Origin: an uncultured Butyricicoccus sp.
GTDB lineage: Bacteria; Bacillota; Clostridia; Oscillospirales; Butyricicoccaceae
Assembly: GCA_947575935.1 (NCBI GenBank)
Contig: CANPPM010000140.1
Span: 1-7,093, forward strand
Reading direction: 5' to 3'
DNA: 7,093 bases
Positions 1 through 5,285 of this stretch are shown one piece after another (within the stretch, counting starts at the first letter, position 1; each line of letters opens with the position of its first letter). The translations under genes were made by a program, and so were the position numbers. Under the pieces are notes generated by a model. The model had not been told where the DNA came from. It saw nothing but the letters and a program-made list of their open reading frames with translations, and did no database searches.

Positions 1-37
1 TGGCGGAAAAAGGACCGTTGTTTGGGCGTTTTGACAT

Positions 38-55
38 TTTTCAAACAAGCCCTAA
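38..55. repeat. 18-nt dispersed repeat, copy A
   Basis: TTTTCAAACAAGCCCTAA here matches TTTTCAAACAGGCCCTAA at 5921-5938 at 17 of 18 positions and in the same orientation. Just beyond the match both copies continue into a short A/C tract ending CCC. The two copies are about 5.9 kb apart. The second copy encodes the last residues of the regulator gene at 5916-6377, whereas the equivalent frame here is closed by a TAA just upstream on the minus strand. It may be the end of a small mobile element, but no transposase is visible. Confidence 0.45.
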
Positions 56-154
56 ACCCTTATCGCCTGTTTTATTTGATTTCACAGACAGCCTGCCGCT
101 TCCTCAAAAGGCACAGACACTTTTCCCTGTTTTTATGCTTATATAAACGGTATA

Positions 155-187
155 TTGGCTGCCGGGATAACATATCCGGGCAGCCAA
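155..187. repeat. Strong orphan stem-loop
   Basis: Nine base pairs (TTGGCTGCC with GGCAGCCAA), one G-G mismatch, five more pairs (GGATA with TATCC) and a 3-nt ACA loop. There is no T-run on either side, so it is not a standard intrinsic terminator. It sits far from any gene start. It could be a repetitive extragenic palindrome, a structured RNA element or a processing site; the sequence does not decide. Confidence 0.6.
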
Positions 188-426
188 CAGCCAGCTGTCA
201 TGTTTGGATGCAGCCTGGCAATTCTGCATATTGATCCAGCGCGCATCCCAAAAGCGTCCAGTTACGAAGCGACACCGGCGACAGAAAACCTGGCATACAT
301 GCGGCCTCCGCCGTACGTCATATAATCCTACAAAAATACCAACCATCATCCAAATATTGTCTCTCCATTTTGTTTCATCTGACGAAATTTCAGGCAGCCC
401 CATTGACACGCCAGAATTATGCGGCA

Positions 427-463
427 TTGCCTATACATTTCCCGGAAAATATGGTATCATAAT
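427..463 (+). promoter_or_regulatory. Candidate promoter for DUF4330-ligase operon
   Basis: A good -10 hexamer TATCAT (455-460) carries a TGG just upstream (452-454), which is an extended -10. The -35 is poor in every register: TTGCCT at 427-432 is 17 nt from the overlapping weaker hexamer TATGGT (450-455). The perfect TTGACA at 403-408 has no -10 at a workable distance. Transcription would start near 467 and give a leader of about 60 nt. Confidence 0.4.
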
Positions 464-477
464 AAACAACTATCAAA

Positions 478-497
478 CCTCCGGCGGCTGCCGGAGG
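478..497 (+). promoter_or_regulatory. 5' leader hairpin before the DUF4330 gene
   Basis: A perfect 8-bp stem (CCTCCGGC with GCCGGAGG) closes a GGCT loop. It ends 17 nt before the GGAGGA ribosome binding site at 515-520. There is no T-run, so it is not a terminator. The 3' arm contains GGAGG, which resembles a Shine-Dalgarno core, so the stem would mask a decoy site. A role in mRNA stability or translation control is inference. Confidence 0.5.
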
Positions 498-526
498 GAG
501 GAGATCGAACAAATGGAGGAACGCAT

Positions 527-1030
527 ATGAAGTTAATCAACGAAAAGGGAAAGCTGTTCGGGCTTATCAATATTGTAGATTTTCTGGTGCTCCTTGCCGC
601 GTTGGCGGTGCTGGGGGGGCTTGGCTGGAAACTGTTGGGGCCAAAGGTCGTAGAATCGGTATCCCCGACTGTCACGATGACCTCACAAATGCGTGTGCGC
701 GGCGTCAGTCCGGTCGTTTACAATGATCTGCTGGAACACACGCAGATCGGCAAACATCTGGTCTCAGGGAACGACTATGTAGACGCAGTCATTACCGATA
801 TGTGGATGGACGATTATGAAATCCAGATCCAGTGCGCTGACGGCCGTATCGTCAGTGCAGTCGACCCGGTCAAAAAGGATGTGATCTTTATGATCGAGAG
901 CCGGGTGAGCAAGGACACCCCCGCACCCAAAATTGGTACGCAGGAGGTGCGCATGGGCCGCACGTTTATTTTGAAGACCAATGACTTTGAAACGAACGCC
1001 AACATTGAATTGGTTGTGATGGGCGAATGA
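527..1030 (+). CDS. DUF4330 family membrane-anchored protein
   Basis: A 167-residue protein. Residues 1-15 (MKLINEKGKLFGLINIVDF onward) lead into one hydrophobic helix at about 16-38, followed by an extracytoplasmic beta-rich domain. The GTQEVRMGRTFILKT stretch at 137-151 matches the closing motif of the DUF4330 family as I know it. The start was chosen at 527 because GGAGGA (515-520) lies 6 nt upstream; the frame is open back to 419 but those residues are not family-like. The stop overlaps the ATG of the ligase-like gene by 4 nt (ATGA), so the two are translationally coupled and probably act together. The molecular function of DUF4330 is not established; a periplasm-facing accessory role in polysaccharide assembly or export is inferred from the partner gene. 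Confidence 0.85.
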   Translation: MKLINEKGKLFGLINIVDFLVLLAALAVLGGLGWKLLGPKVVESVSPTVTMTSQMRVRGVSPVVYNDLLEHTQIGKHLVSGNDYVDAVITDMWMDDYEIQIQCADGRIVSAVDPVKKDVIFMIESRVSKDTPAPKIGTQEVRMGRTFILKTNDFETNANIELVVMGE

Positions 1031-2631
1031 TCAAGGCTATTCTAGAGGGCAGCTTGATCTGGCAAACACTGCGCCGGCTGCCGGAATGGTACCGGCTAGG
1101 CAGCATCGCACGGTTTTTCCAAGCAATCCGGGAAGCTTACCCACAATCCCGGTTCCGGCGGCTCTGGCAGGCATTCTGCGCCTCTCCGCTGCCCACAGAG
1201 TATACTTCCGGATACGTCCGTGCAGGCGCGGCCTGCCGCCGCAGGGTGGAACGATGGGGGGCCTGGATCCGGGAAAGCCGGATCTATGCTTTGTGCTGCG
1301 CCGTCCGTGACCGTTTGTCCTGGCTCTGCGGTTCGGGCGCGGCTGTCGGGCTGTTCCGGTTCCTTGGTCTGCGCGGACTGCTGCTGCTGTGCCTTGCGAT
1401 GTATCTGCCGGTCGACTATGTGCTGCGTTCTGTACTGCAAATCGGTTTCCTGGCCTCGGTATGGGATGAAGGCTTTCTTCTGCTGTGCATATGCTACCTG
1501 ATCTGGCACACCGCAATGGGGCGCGCACCGCTGGGACCGCGGGTGACCCCGGTGGAAGGGTGGCTGTGGCTGTTTATCGGGGTCGGATTCTTCCTGATGT
1601 GTGCGGTTTCCCCCGTCCCCTCCATCGCAGTAGACGGCCTGCGGGCCGAAGTGCAGTATCTGCTGTGGTTCTTTGTCGTCATCCGGCTGATTGAAGACGA
1701 CCGGGATTTTGGCATCTTCTACGGCGGCCTGCTCCTGTTGGGGGCCTGTATCGCGCTTCACGGAATCTATCAGTATATCGCAGCTGTTCCCATCCCCTCC
1801 TCATGGATTTCAGACACCGAACAGGGGGTGCGTACGCGCGTCTTTTCCATTACAGGCAGCCCCAACATTTGCGGGGCTTTGTTGGTGCTGACTGCACCGT
1901 TGGCTGCCGGGCTCGCCTACTTCTGCAAGCGTGTCTGGGTCAAGGCCCTGTGCCTGTGCCTGACCGGCATAATGTGTCTGTCTATTCTGTTTACCTTTTC
2001 CAAAGGGGCTTGGCTGGGGCTGGTGGCAGCGATTTTGGTTTTCGCCTGCTTTCTGGACCGCCGGCTGATTGCGCTGATGGGCGCAGGGGCGGCAGGCGCG
2101 GTCATTGCAATCCCGTCAATTGCCAACCGCATCACCTACCTGTTTACAGCGGATTATGTAGAAGCCAGCCAGCGGGCCGGACGCATGGTACGTTGGGAAA
2201 CCGGCCTGCGCCTGCTGGAGGAAAGCAACCGGTGGCTGGGCTTTGGACTGGGCCGTTTTGGCGGCGCCGTCGCAATGCAGAACCAGATTATTGAGGAAAG
2301 CGAGACGTTTTCCTACTTCTATATGGATAATTATTATCTGAAAACCCTGGTCGAAATGGGGTATATCGGGCTGTTCTTCTACCTGCTGCTGCTCTTTGGG
2401 CTAATCCTTTGGTGCCTCCGTGCAATCGGGCGGACCAAGCTAAGCCAAACCAACCGTTCACGCGTCCTGCCTGCCGCCCTGTTTTCAGGCATGGTGGGCG
2501 TGCTGGCACATTGCTATTTTGAGAATATTTTTGAGGTCCCGTATATGATGGCCTATTTCTGGTCGATGGCGGCGGCGATTCTCTATGTCGGCTACTTTCG
2601 GAAACGCAGGCCTATGAAAAAGGTCCCTTAG
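1027..2631 (+). CDS. O-antigen ligase/polymerase-like membrane protein (Wzy_C family)
   Basis: A 534-residue polytopic membrane protein. About 110 N-terminal residues are Arg-rich and mostly hydrophilic, followed by around ten hydrophobic segments from residue 113 to 523. Family landmarks are RVFSITGSPNICGALLVLTA (271-290), TFSKGAWLGL (323-332), the large loop with RMVRWETG (386-393), GFGLGRFGG (405-413) and DNYYLKTLVEMGYIGLFFYL (434-453), the classic end of the Wzy_C loop. Members transfer or polymerise lipid-linked glycans on the outer face of the membrane; in a Gram-positive this would suit a wall-linked or exported polysaccharide. It overlaps the DUF4330 stop by 4 nt with only a weak ribosome binding site, implying coupling. 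The stop is TAG. The long N-terminal extension is unusual and its role is unknown. Whether it is a ligase or a polymerase cannot be told from sequence alone. Confidence 0.85.
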   Translation: MIKAILEGSLIWQTLRRLPEWYRLGSIARFFQAIREAYPQSRFRRLWQAFCASPLPTEYTSGYVRAGAACRRRVERWGAWIRESRIYALCCAVRDRLSWLCGSGAAVGLFRFLGLRGLLLLCLAMYLPVDYVLRSVLQIGFLASVWDEGFLLLCICYLIWHTAMGRAPLGPRVTPVEGWLWLFIGVGFFLMCAVSPVPSIAVDGLRAEVQYLLWFFVVIRLIEDDRDFGIFYGGLLLLGACIALHGIYQYIAAVPIPSSWISDTEQGVRTRVFSITGSPNICGALLVLTAPLAAGLAYFCKRVWVKALCLCLTGIMCLSILFTFSKGAWLGLVAAILVFACFLDRRLIALMGAGAAGAVIAIPSIANRITYLFTADYVEASQRAGRMVRWETGLRLLEESNRWLGFGLGRFGGAVAMQNQIIEESETFSYFYMDNYYLKTLVEMGYIGLFFYLLLLFGLILWCLRAIGRTKLSQTNRSRVLPAALFSGMVGVLAHCYFENIFEVPYMMAYFWSMAAAILYVGYFRKRRPMKKVP

Positions 2632-2633
2632 GA

Positions 2634-2673
2634 CCGCCTGTATGCCTAGCGGTTACCGCCTATGCCAGAGCGG
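2634..2673. repeat. Two tandem GC-rich repeat units after the ligase gene
   Basis: CCGCCTGTATGCCTAGCGG (2634-2652) is followed at a 22-nt period by CCGCCTATGCCAGAGCGG (2656-2673). Each unit is bounded by complementary CCGC and GCGG arms and could form a small hairpin. They begin 3 nt after the stop codon of the ligase-like gene. Confidence 0.45.
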
Positions 2674-2753
2674 CGCCAACCTGCAGAACCGACAGCAAAC
2701 CGCTGCCAGGCTACAAACCTACAGCAACGGATGACGGCCTATGGCCATCCACT

Positions 2754-2769
2754 TCCGGCATATGCCGGA
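2754..2769. repeat. 16-nt perfect palindrome
   Basis: TCCGGCATATGCCGGA is fully self-complementary and lies 6 nt before the terminator stem. It could be a protein binding site or simply part of the structured intergenic region. No regulator is assigned. Confidence 0.5.
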
Positions 2770-2775
2770 TCAAAA

Positions 2776-2826
2776 ATTGGACAGGGGGCAGGCGAATGAA
2801 TCACCTGCCCCCTGTCCAATGCTTTT
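2776..2826. terminator. Bidirectional intrinsic terminator
   Basis: A perfect 17-bp stem (2776-2792 with 2804-2820) closes an 11-nt loop. On the plus strand it is followed by GC then TTTT (2823-2826). On the minus strand it is followed at once by TTTT (complement of 2772-2775). It lies between the plus-strand ligase gene and the minus-strand spoVM gene, which converge on it, and should end transcription from both sides. The spoVM stop codon is only 12 nt from the stem. Confidence 0.9.
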
Positions 2827-2832
2827 GGGGTC

Positions 2833-2919
2833 TCATTCCGAATCGTCCTTGCCGAATCCGAACAGCTTCCGCAACAGACCGTTTAAATACCTGGGGCTTT
2901 TCCAAACAACGACTTTCAT
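2833..2919 (-). CDS. spoVM: Stage V sporulation protein SpoVM (28 aa)
   Basis: A 28-residue peptide beginning MKVVVWKSPRYLNGLLRKLF. It lines up without gaps with the pattern of Bacillus subtilis SpoVM as I know it: a short beta-like N-terminus, a helix-breaking Pro at position 9, then a basic amphipathic helix with L-x-G-L/I-L/V-R and a Gly after the helix. SpoVM recognises the curved forespore membrane and anchors the SpoIVA coat basement layer. The start is fixed by AGGAGGAG (complement of 2925-2932), 5 nt before the ATG. That ribosome binding site overlaps the stop codon of the preceding 50-aa gene, so the two form a coupled operon. The tail (GFGKDDSE) is slightly longer and more acidic than the B. 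subtilis form. The strong terminator follows directly. Confidence 0.88.
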   Translation of the reverse strand: MKVVVWKSPRYLNGLLRKLFGFGKDDSE

Positions 2920-2930
2920 GGTTTCTCCTC

Positions 2931-3083
2931 CTAGCAGCACGATTTCAGCAGGACAATTCCCGCAAAAATTAGGGTAATGGCCAGCGCCCATTTTACCAGC
3001 AGATATGGCACAACGCCGCCAACCAGGATGCCTATGCCGAACATCAGCACGCCAAGGCCGATGGGGCAGCGGTGAAAGCACAC
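2931..3083 (-). CDS. 50-aa membrane microprotein, spoVM partner
   Basis: An unrecognised small protein read from a GTG start. It opens VCFHRCPIGLGVLMFGIGIL and ends in two cysteines. Residues 8-29 and 32-47 form two hydrophobic helices separated by a Lys-Trp turn, so a hairpin-type inner-membrane protein is likely. The N-terminus has a C-x-H-x-C arrangement (residues 2-6). AAAGGAG (complement of 3095-3101) lies 11 nt before the GTG; a TGA three codons upstream rules out a longer form. The alternative ATG 4 nt after that ribosome binding site opens another frame, which reads into spoVM with a non-hydrophobic sequence and is judged wrong. The TAG stop overlaps the spoVM ribosome binding site, so a sporulation role is inferred from context only. 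Confidence 0.7.
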   Translation of the reverse strand: MCFHRCPIGLGVLMFGIGILVGGVVPYLLVKWALAITLIFAGIVLLKSCC

Positions 3084-3106
3084 GGCACATCACGCTCCTT
3101 TACTTC

Positions 3107-3135
3107 AGTATAAGCAGAGGAGACGGAGATGGTTA
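3107..3135 (-). promoter_or_regulatory. Weak candidate promoter for the microprotein-spoVM operon
   Basis: On the minus strand TATACT (complement of 3107-3112) sits 5 nt before the AAAGGAG site, with TAACCA 17 nt upstream as a poor -35. The leader would be very short. A sporulation sigma-E promoter would be expected for spoVM, but I do not see a clear sigma-E -35/-10 pair. An 8-bp inverted repeat, TCCCGGCT (3165-3172) with AGCCGGGA (3196-3203), lies further upstream without a T-run, so read-through from the GH13 gene is possible. Confidence 0.25.
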
Positions 3136-3238
3136 CTGTTTTTTCGTTGTGCGGCGGCGCCCTGTCCCGGCTGCTGCAGAGAAACGCCTCACCGAAGCCG
3201 GGAATATGCGGCATGGCCGCCCCGAAGCAGCATAGAGG

Positions 3239-4549
3239 TTACTGCACGCGCCAATAAGCGACAGAATATGGAGGCAGCGCAGAACCGCCGCCGAAATCAT
3301 GATAAGCACCGGTAATCAGATCCGTCGCGCAGCCTGCGTTCGCATTGAAATGCGCATGATACGTATCCCCCGAGGCATTGATCGCAATCAGGACGCGCTC
3401 ACCGTCGCATTCACGCTCCCAGATCGCCTGATGGTTGGTCAATAGGACATGGCGGAAGCTGCCATGCGTCAGCGCACGGCTCTCCTTGTGCGCCTTTGCC
3501 AGCGCAGCAATCCAGTCGGTCAGGCTGTTCCACTGCGTGACCTCAAAACTAGGCCGCAGCGCATCGTCCGAGCCCTGCTGCTTCTGTCCCTCTGCCCCCC
3601 ATTCGCTGCCATAGTAGATGCAGGGGATGCCGGGCATCCCAAACAGCATCCCGTAGAGTACCGGCAGCTGCGCCCGATTGGTCAGGATCGAGGCCGCCCG
3701 AGTCACATCGTGATTATCCACAAAGGAGAGCAGATGCTTGCCCTTGTACAGCGTCCACTGCTCCGGGCCAAACTGGCGCATTAATGAATGCGTAATCTCA
3801 AAAAGGTTCATGCTGTTCAGGCTGGAATATAACCCCTTATAGCATTCGTAATTGGTACAAGAATGCAGTTTTTCTGCATTGACAAACTGGTTGTAATCCC
3901 CGTGCAGCAGTTCTCCGATCAGGAAGAAATCCGGCTTAAGCGATTCGCAGAACTTACGCAGGTTGTAGAGAAAACCATGATCCAGGCAGTAAGCGACATC
4001 AAGCCGCAGGCCATCGATGTCAAACTCGTCCACCCAACCACGAATACAGTCAAAAATATGCTGCGCGACCGCAGGATTGCGCAAATTGAGCTTGACCAAC
4101 TCGTAATGCCCCTCCCAGCCGTCGTACCAGAAACCATCGTTATACCCGGAATTGCCGTCAAAGTTGATCATGAACCAATCTTTATAAGGAGAGTCCCACT
4201 TCTTTTCCTGCACATCGCGAAACGCCCAAAACCCGCGCCCAACATGGTTGAATACACCGTCGAGCACAATGCGGATCCCGTTTTCGTGGAGCGTCCGGCA
4301 AACCGCCGCAAAATCTTCATTGGAGCCAAGCCGGCAGTCAACCTTTCGGTAATCACGTGTATCATAGCCATGCCGGTCCGACTCGAAAATCGGCTAAAGA
4401 TAGACTGCATCACAGCCCAGCTTACGGATATGCCCAGCCCAGTCCCCCAGTATATGGATGCGATTGACAGTCACGCCGTCATTTTCCCGCGGCGCGCCAC
4501 AAAAGCCGATCGGGTATATCTGATAAAATACACTGTTATATGCCCACAT
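3239..4549 (-). pseudogene. GH13 alpha-amylase-family glycosidase with one in-frame TAG
   Basis: A 436-codon frame of normal size for a small clostridial maltodextrin-type GH13 enzyme, interrupted only by TAG at codon 52 (complement of 4394-4396). The true start is the ATG at 4549, with AAAAGGAG (complement of 4559-4566) 9 nt upstream and the usual opening (MWAYNSVFYQIYPIGF). The stop lies between AVYL and PIFES, in the beta2-alpha2 stretch that normally reads Y-L-x-P-I-F-E-S. Everything else is intact: DGVFNH (97-102), DGLRLD with the nucleophile Asp184, IGEL with the acid Glu213, FVDNHD with Asp281, and a C-terminal beta domain. The family hydrolyses alpha-1,4-glucans or maltodextrins; with no signal peptide it would act in the cytoplasm. 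A restart at the GTG at 4267 would lose the first barrel strands. A recent nonsense mutation or a sequencing error is likeliest. Confidence 0.85.
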
Positions 4550-4610
4550 GATGAAATTCTCCTTTTATCCGGCGGGGGATGTCCCCTGGTGGTCAACCCT
4601 ATCTGCCTCT

Positions 4611-4639
4611 ATTATACTCTGGTTTATCAAAAACCACAA
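4611..4639 (-). promoter_or_regulatory. Promoter of the GH13 gene
   Basis: On the minus strand TTGTGG (complement of 4634-4639) is followed after 17 nt by a perfect TATAAT (complement of 4611-4616). The leader is about 55 nt. A 15-nt inverted repeat GGTTTATCAAAAACC (4621-4635) fills the spacer and is a candidate operator. A GC-rich inverted repeat, GGGGATGTCCCC, lies in the leader at about 4576-4587. Confidence 0.7.
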
Positions 4640-4809
4640 GAAAAGATTTACACATAAGCGGGAAACCTGACCAGCCATCGGCTCCCCTTAAAAAGGACGG
4701 CTTCTATCCCGGCCATCCGGTTCTAAGCTGCGCGGACGGACGGCATCCGCTCGCCGGAGCCTCTCAGAAAAAGCTTTGCCCAGCGGCCCAAAGTCCGCCC
4801 CGACATATA
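4640..4809. other. Gap between GH13 promoter and tRNA terminator
   Basis: I see no gene, no tRNA and no clear terminator here. Both frames checked lack ribosome binding sites. A short AAAAAGGACGG segment near 4690 resembles the arm of the tRNA terminator at 4811, but has no partner arm nearby. Confidence 0.4.
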
Positions 4810-4845
4810 AAAAGGACGAACACCTGCAGCGGTGCTCGTCCTTTT
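4810..4845 (-). terminator. Intrinsic terminator of the tRNA-Val gene
   Basis: Fifteen paired positions (4810-4824 with 4831-4845) around a 6-nt loop, followed on the minus strand by TTTTTAT. Position 4820/4835 is a G-U pair in minus-strand RNA but an A-C mismatch in plus-strand RNA, which fixes the direction. It begins 5 nt after the encoded CCA end of the tRNA. Confidence 0.9.
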
Positions 4846-4850
4846 GAAAT

Positions 4851-4927
4851 TGGTGGACACGGTGGGGCTCGAACCCACGACCTCTCGCGTGTGAGGCGAA
4901 CGCTCTGACCAGCTGAGCTACGCCTCC
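4851..4927 (-). tRNA. tRNA-Val (anticodon CAC)
   Basis: A 77-nt tRNA with encoded CCA. The minus strand begins GGAGGCGTAGCTCAG. The D stem is GCTC/GAGC, the anticodon stem TTCGC/GCGAG encloses the loop CTCACAC with CAC at 34-36, and the T arm is GTGGG-TTCGAGC-CCCAC. It reads the valine codon GTG. The acceptor stem (GGAGGCG with CGTGTCC) has a G-G opposition at 4/69 beside a G-U at 5/68, which is unusual. It has its own promoter and terminator, so it is a single-gene unit. Confidence 0.95.
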
Positions 4928-4942
4928 TTCAAACTATTTTGT

Positions 4943-4971
4943 ATTATACCATAATTTTTTCATCCTGCCAA
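4943..4971 (-). promoter_or_regulatory. Promoter of the tRNA-Val gene
   Basis: On the minus strand TTGGCA (complement of 4966-4971), a 17-nt spacer and TATAAT (complement of 4943-4948), preceded by TGG as an extended -10. The tRNA begins 15 nt after the -10. This strong consensus fits a stable RNA gene. Confidence 0.85.
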
Positions 4972-4993
4972 GAGGAAAATAAAAAAAATTTTT

Positions 4994-5045
4994 TGTAAAG
5001 CTTGCTTGACACCCATGTAAAGTATGCTATACTATTATTGTAAAG
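4994..5045 (+). promoter_or_regulatory. Promoter with three TGTAAAG operator-like repeats
   Basis: TTGACA (5006-5011) and TATACT (5028-5033) are 16 nt apart, with TGC before the -10 as an extended element. Direct repeats TGTAAAG start at 4994, 5016 and 5039, at 22- and 23-nt intervals. They therefore lie upstream of the -35, in the spacer, and just after the -10, all roughly on one face of the helix. A further inverted repeat AGTAT-GCT-ATACT (5021-5033) overlaps the -10. Autoregulation by the regulator encoded just downstream is the natural inference. Confidence 0.75.
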
Positions 5046-5081
5046 GAAACTAAACATTCACGACAAACGGAGGGACGCTGA

Positions 5082-5285
5082 ATGAAAAATCACATCCAGG
5101 CGTTACGCGGCGACCGCCGGATTACGCAGCAGGAGTTGGCGGATGCGGTAGGTGTGACGCGTCAGACCATCATTTCTCTGGAGAATGGGCGTTACAATGC
5201 CTCGCTGTCGCTGGCATATAAACTGGCCCGCTATTTCGAACGGACAATTGAAGAACTGTTTATTTTTGAGGAGGAAGAGTCATGA
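5082..5285 (+). CDS. Small Xre/HTH_3 transcriptional regulator
   Basis: A 67-residue protein that is almost nothing but a helix-turn-helix domain. The DNA-binding part is TQQELADAVGVTRQTIISLE (15-34), followed by N-G-R-Y-N-A-S-L-S-L-A and a short acidic tail (EELFIFEEEES). This layout is typical of the YgzD-like, Cro-sized regulators that accompany small membrane proteins in Firmicutes. GGAGGG (5069-5074) lies 7 nt before the ATG. The stop overlaps the next start by 4 nt (ATGA), so it is cotranscribed and coupled with the 145-aa membrane protein. It probably represses its own promoter through the TGTAAAG repeats; the signal is unknown. Confidence 0.88.
   Translation: MKNHIQALRGDRRITQQELADAVGVTRQTIISLENGRYNASLSLAYKLARYFERTIEELFIFEEEES

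Larger units (their letters stand above)
1..426. other. Gene-poor upstream region
   Basis: I find no convincing gene here. One plus-strand frame is open from the left edge to the TGA at 232-234, but its Cys/Arg/His-rich translation resembles no family I know and it has no ribosome binding site. A 107-codon minus-strand frame over 104-427 also lacks a Shine-Dalgarno site and has no recognisable domain. What the region does show is an inverted repeat (155-187), a small palindrome (187-198, ACAGC-CA-GCTGT) and one copy of an 18-nt motif repeated near 5921. It could be decayed sequence between genes. Confidence 0.5.

Noticed and set aside
1..234. Open plus-strand frame at the left edge as the end of a gene
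   Set aside because: It has no recognisable domain, runs through the strong stem-loop at 155-187 and contains a repeat copy; it is probably chance.
403..408. Perfect TTGACA as -35 of the DUF4330 operon
   Set aside because: No -10 hexamer lies 15-19 nt downstream; the nearest TATACA is 23 nt away.
1037..1761. Long open frames opposite the ligase-like gene
   Set aside because: They are Arg/Pro-rich antisense products of a GC-rich membrane-protein gene, without start signals.
2833..3093. An 86-codon minus-strand frame that contains spoVM at its end
   Set aside because: The first 58 codons give a Pro/Arg/His-rich sequence unlike any family, while another frame over the same bases encodes a clear membrane protein and spoVM has its own strong ribosome binding site.
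3239..4549. Genome-wide reading of TAG as an amino acid
   Set aside because: The ligase-like gene, the 50-aa gene and the 145-aa membrane gene all end at TAG in sensible places beside ribosome binding sites or terminators.
3863..4657. A 264-codon plus-strand open frame
   Set aside because: It lies opposite the GH13 gene, whose catalytic motifs are beyond doubt, and has no ribosome binding site or recognisable domain.
4851..4927. Could the neighbouring tRNA suppress the GH13 amber codon?
   Set aside because: The anticodon is CAC (valine, GTG), not CTA.
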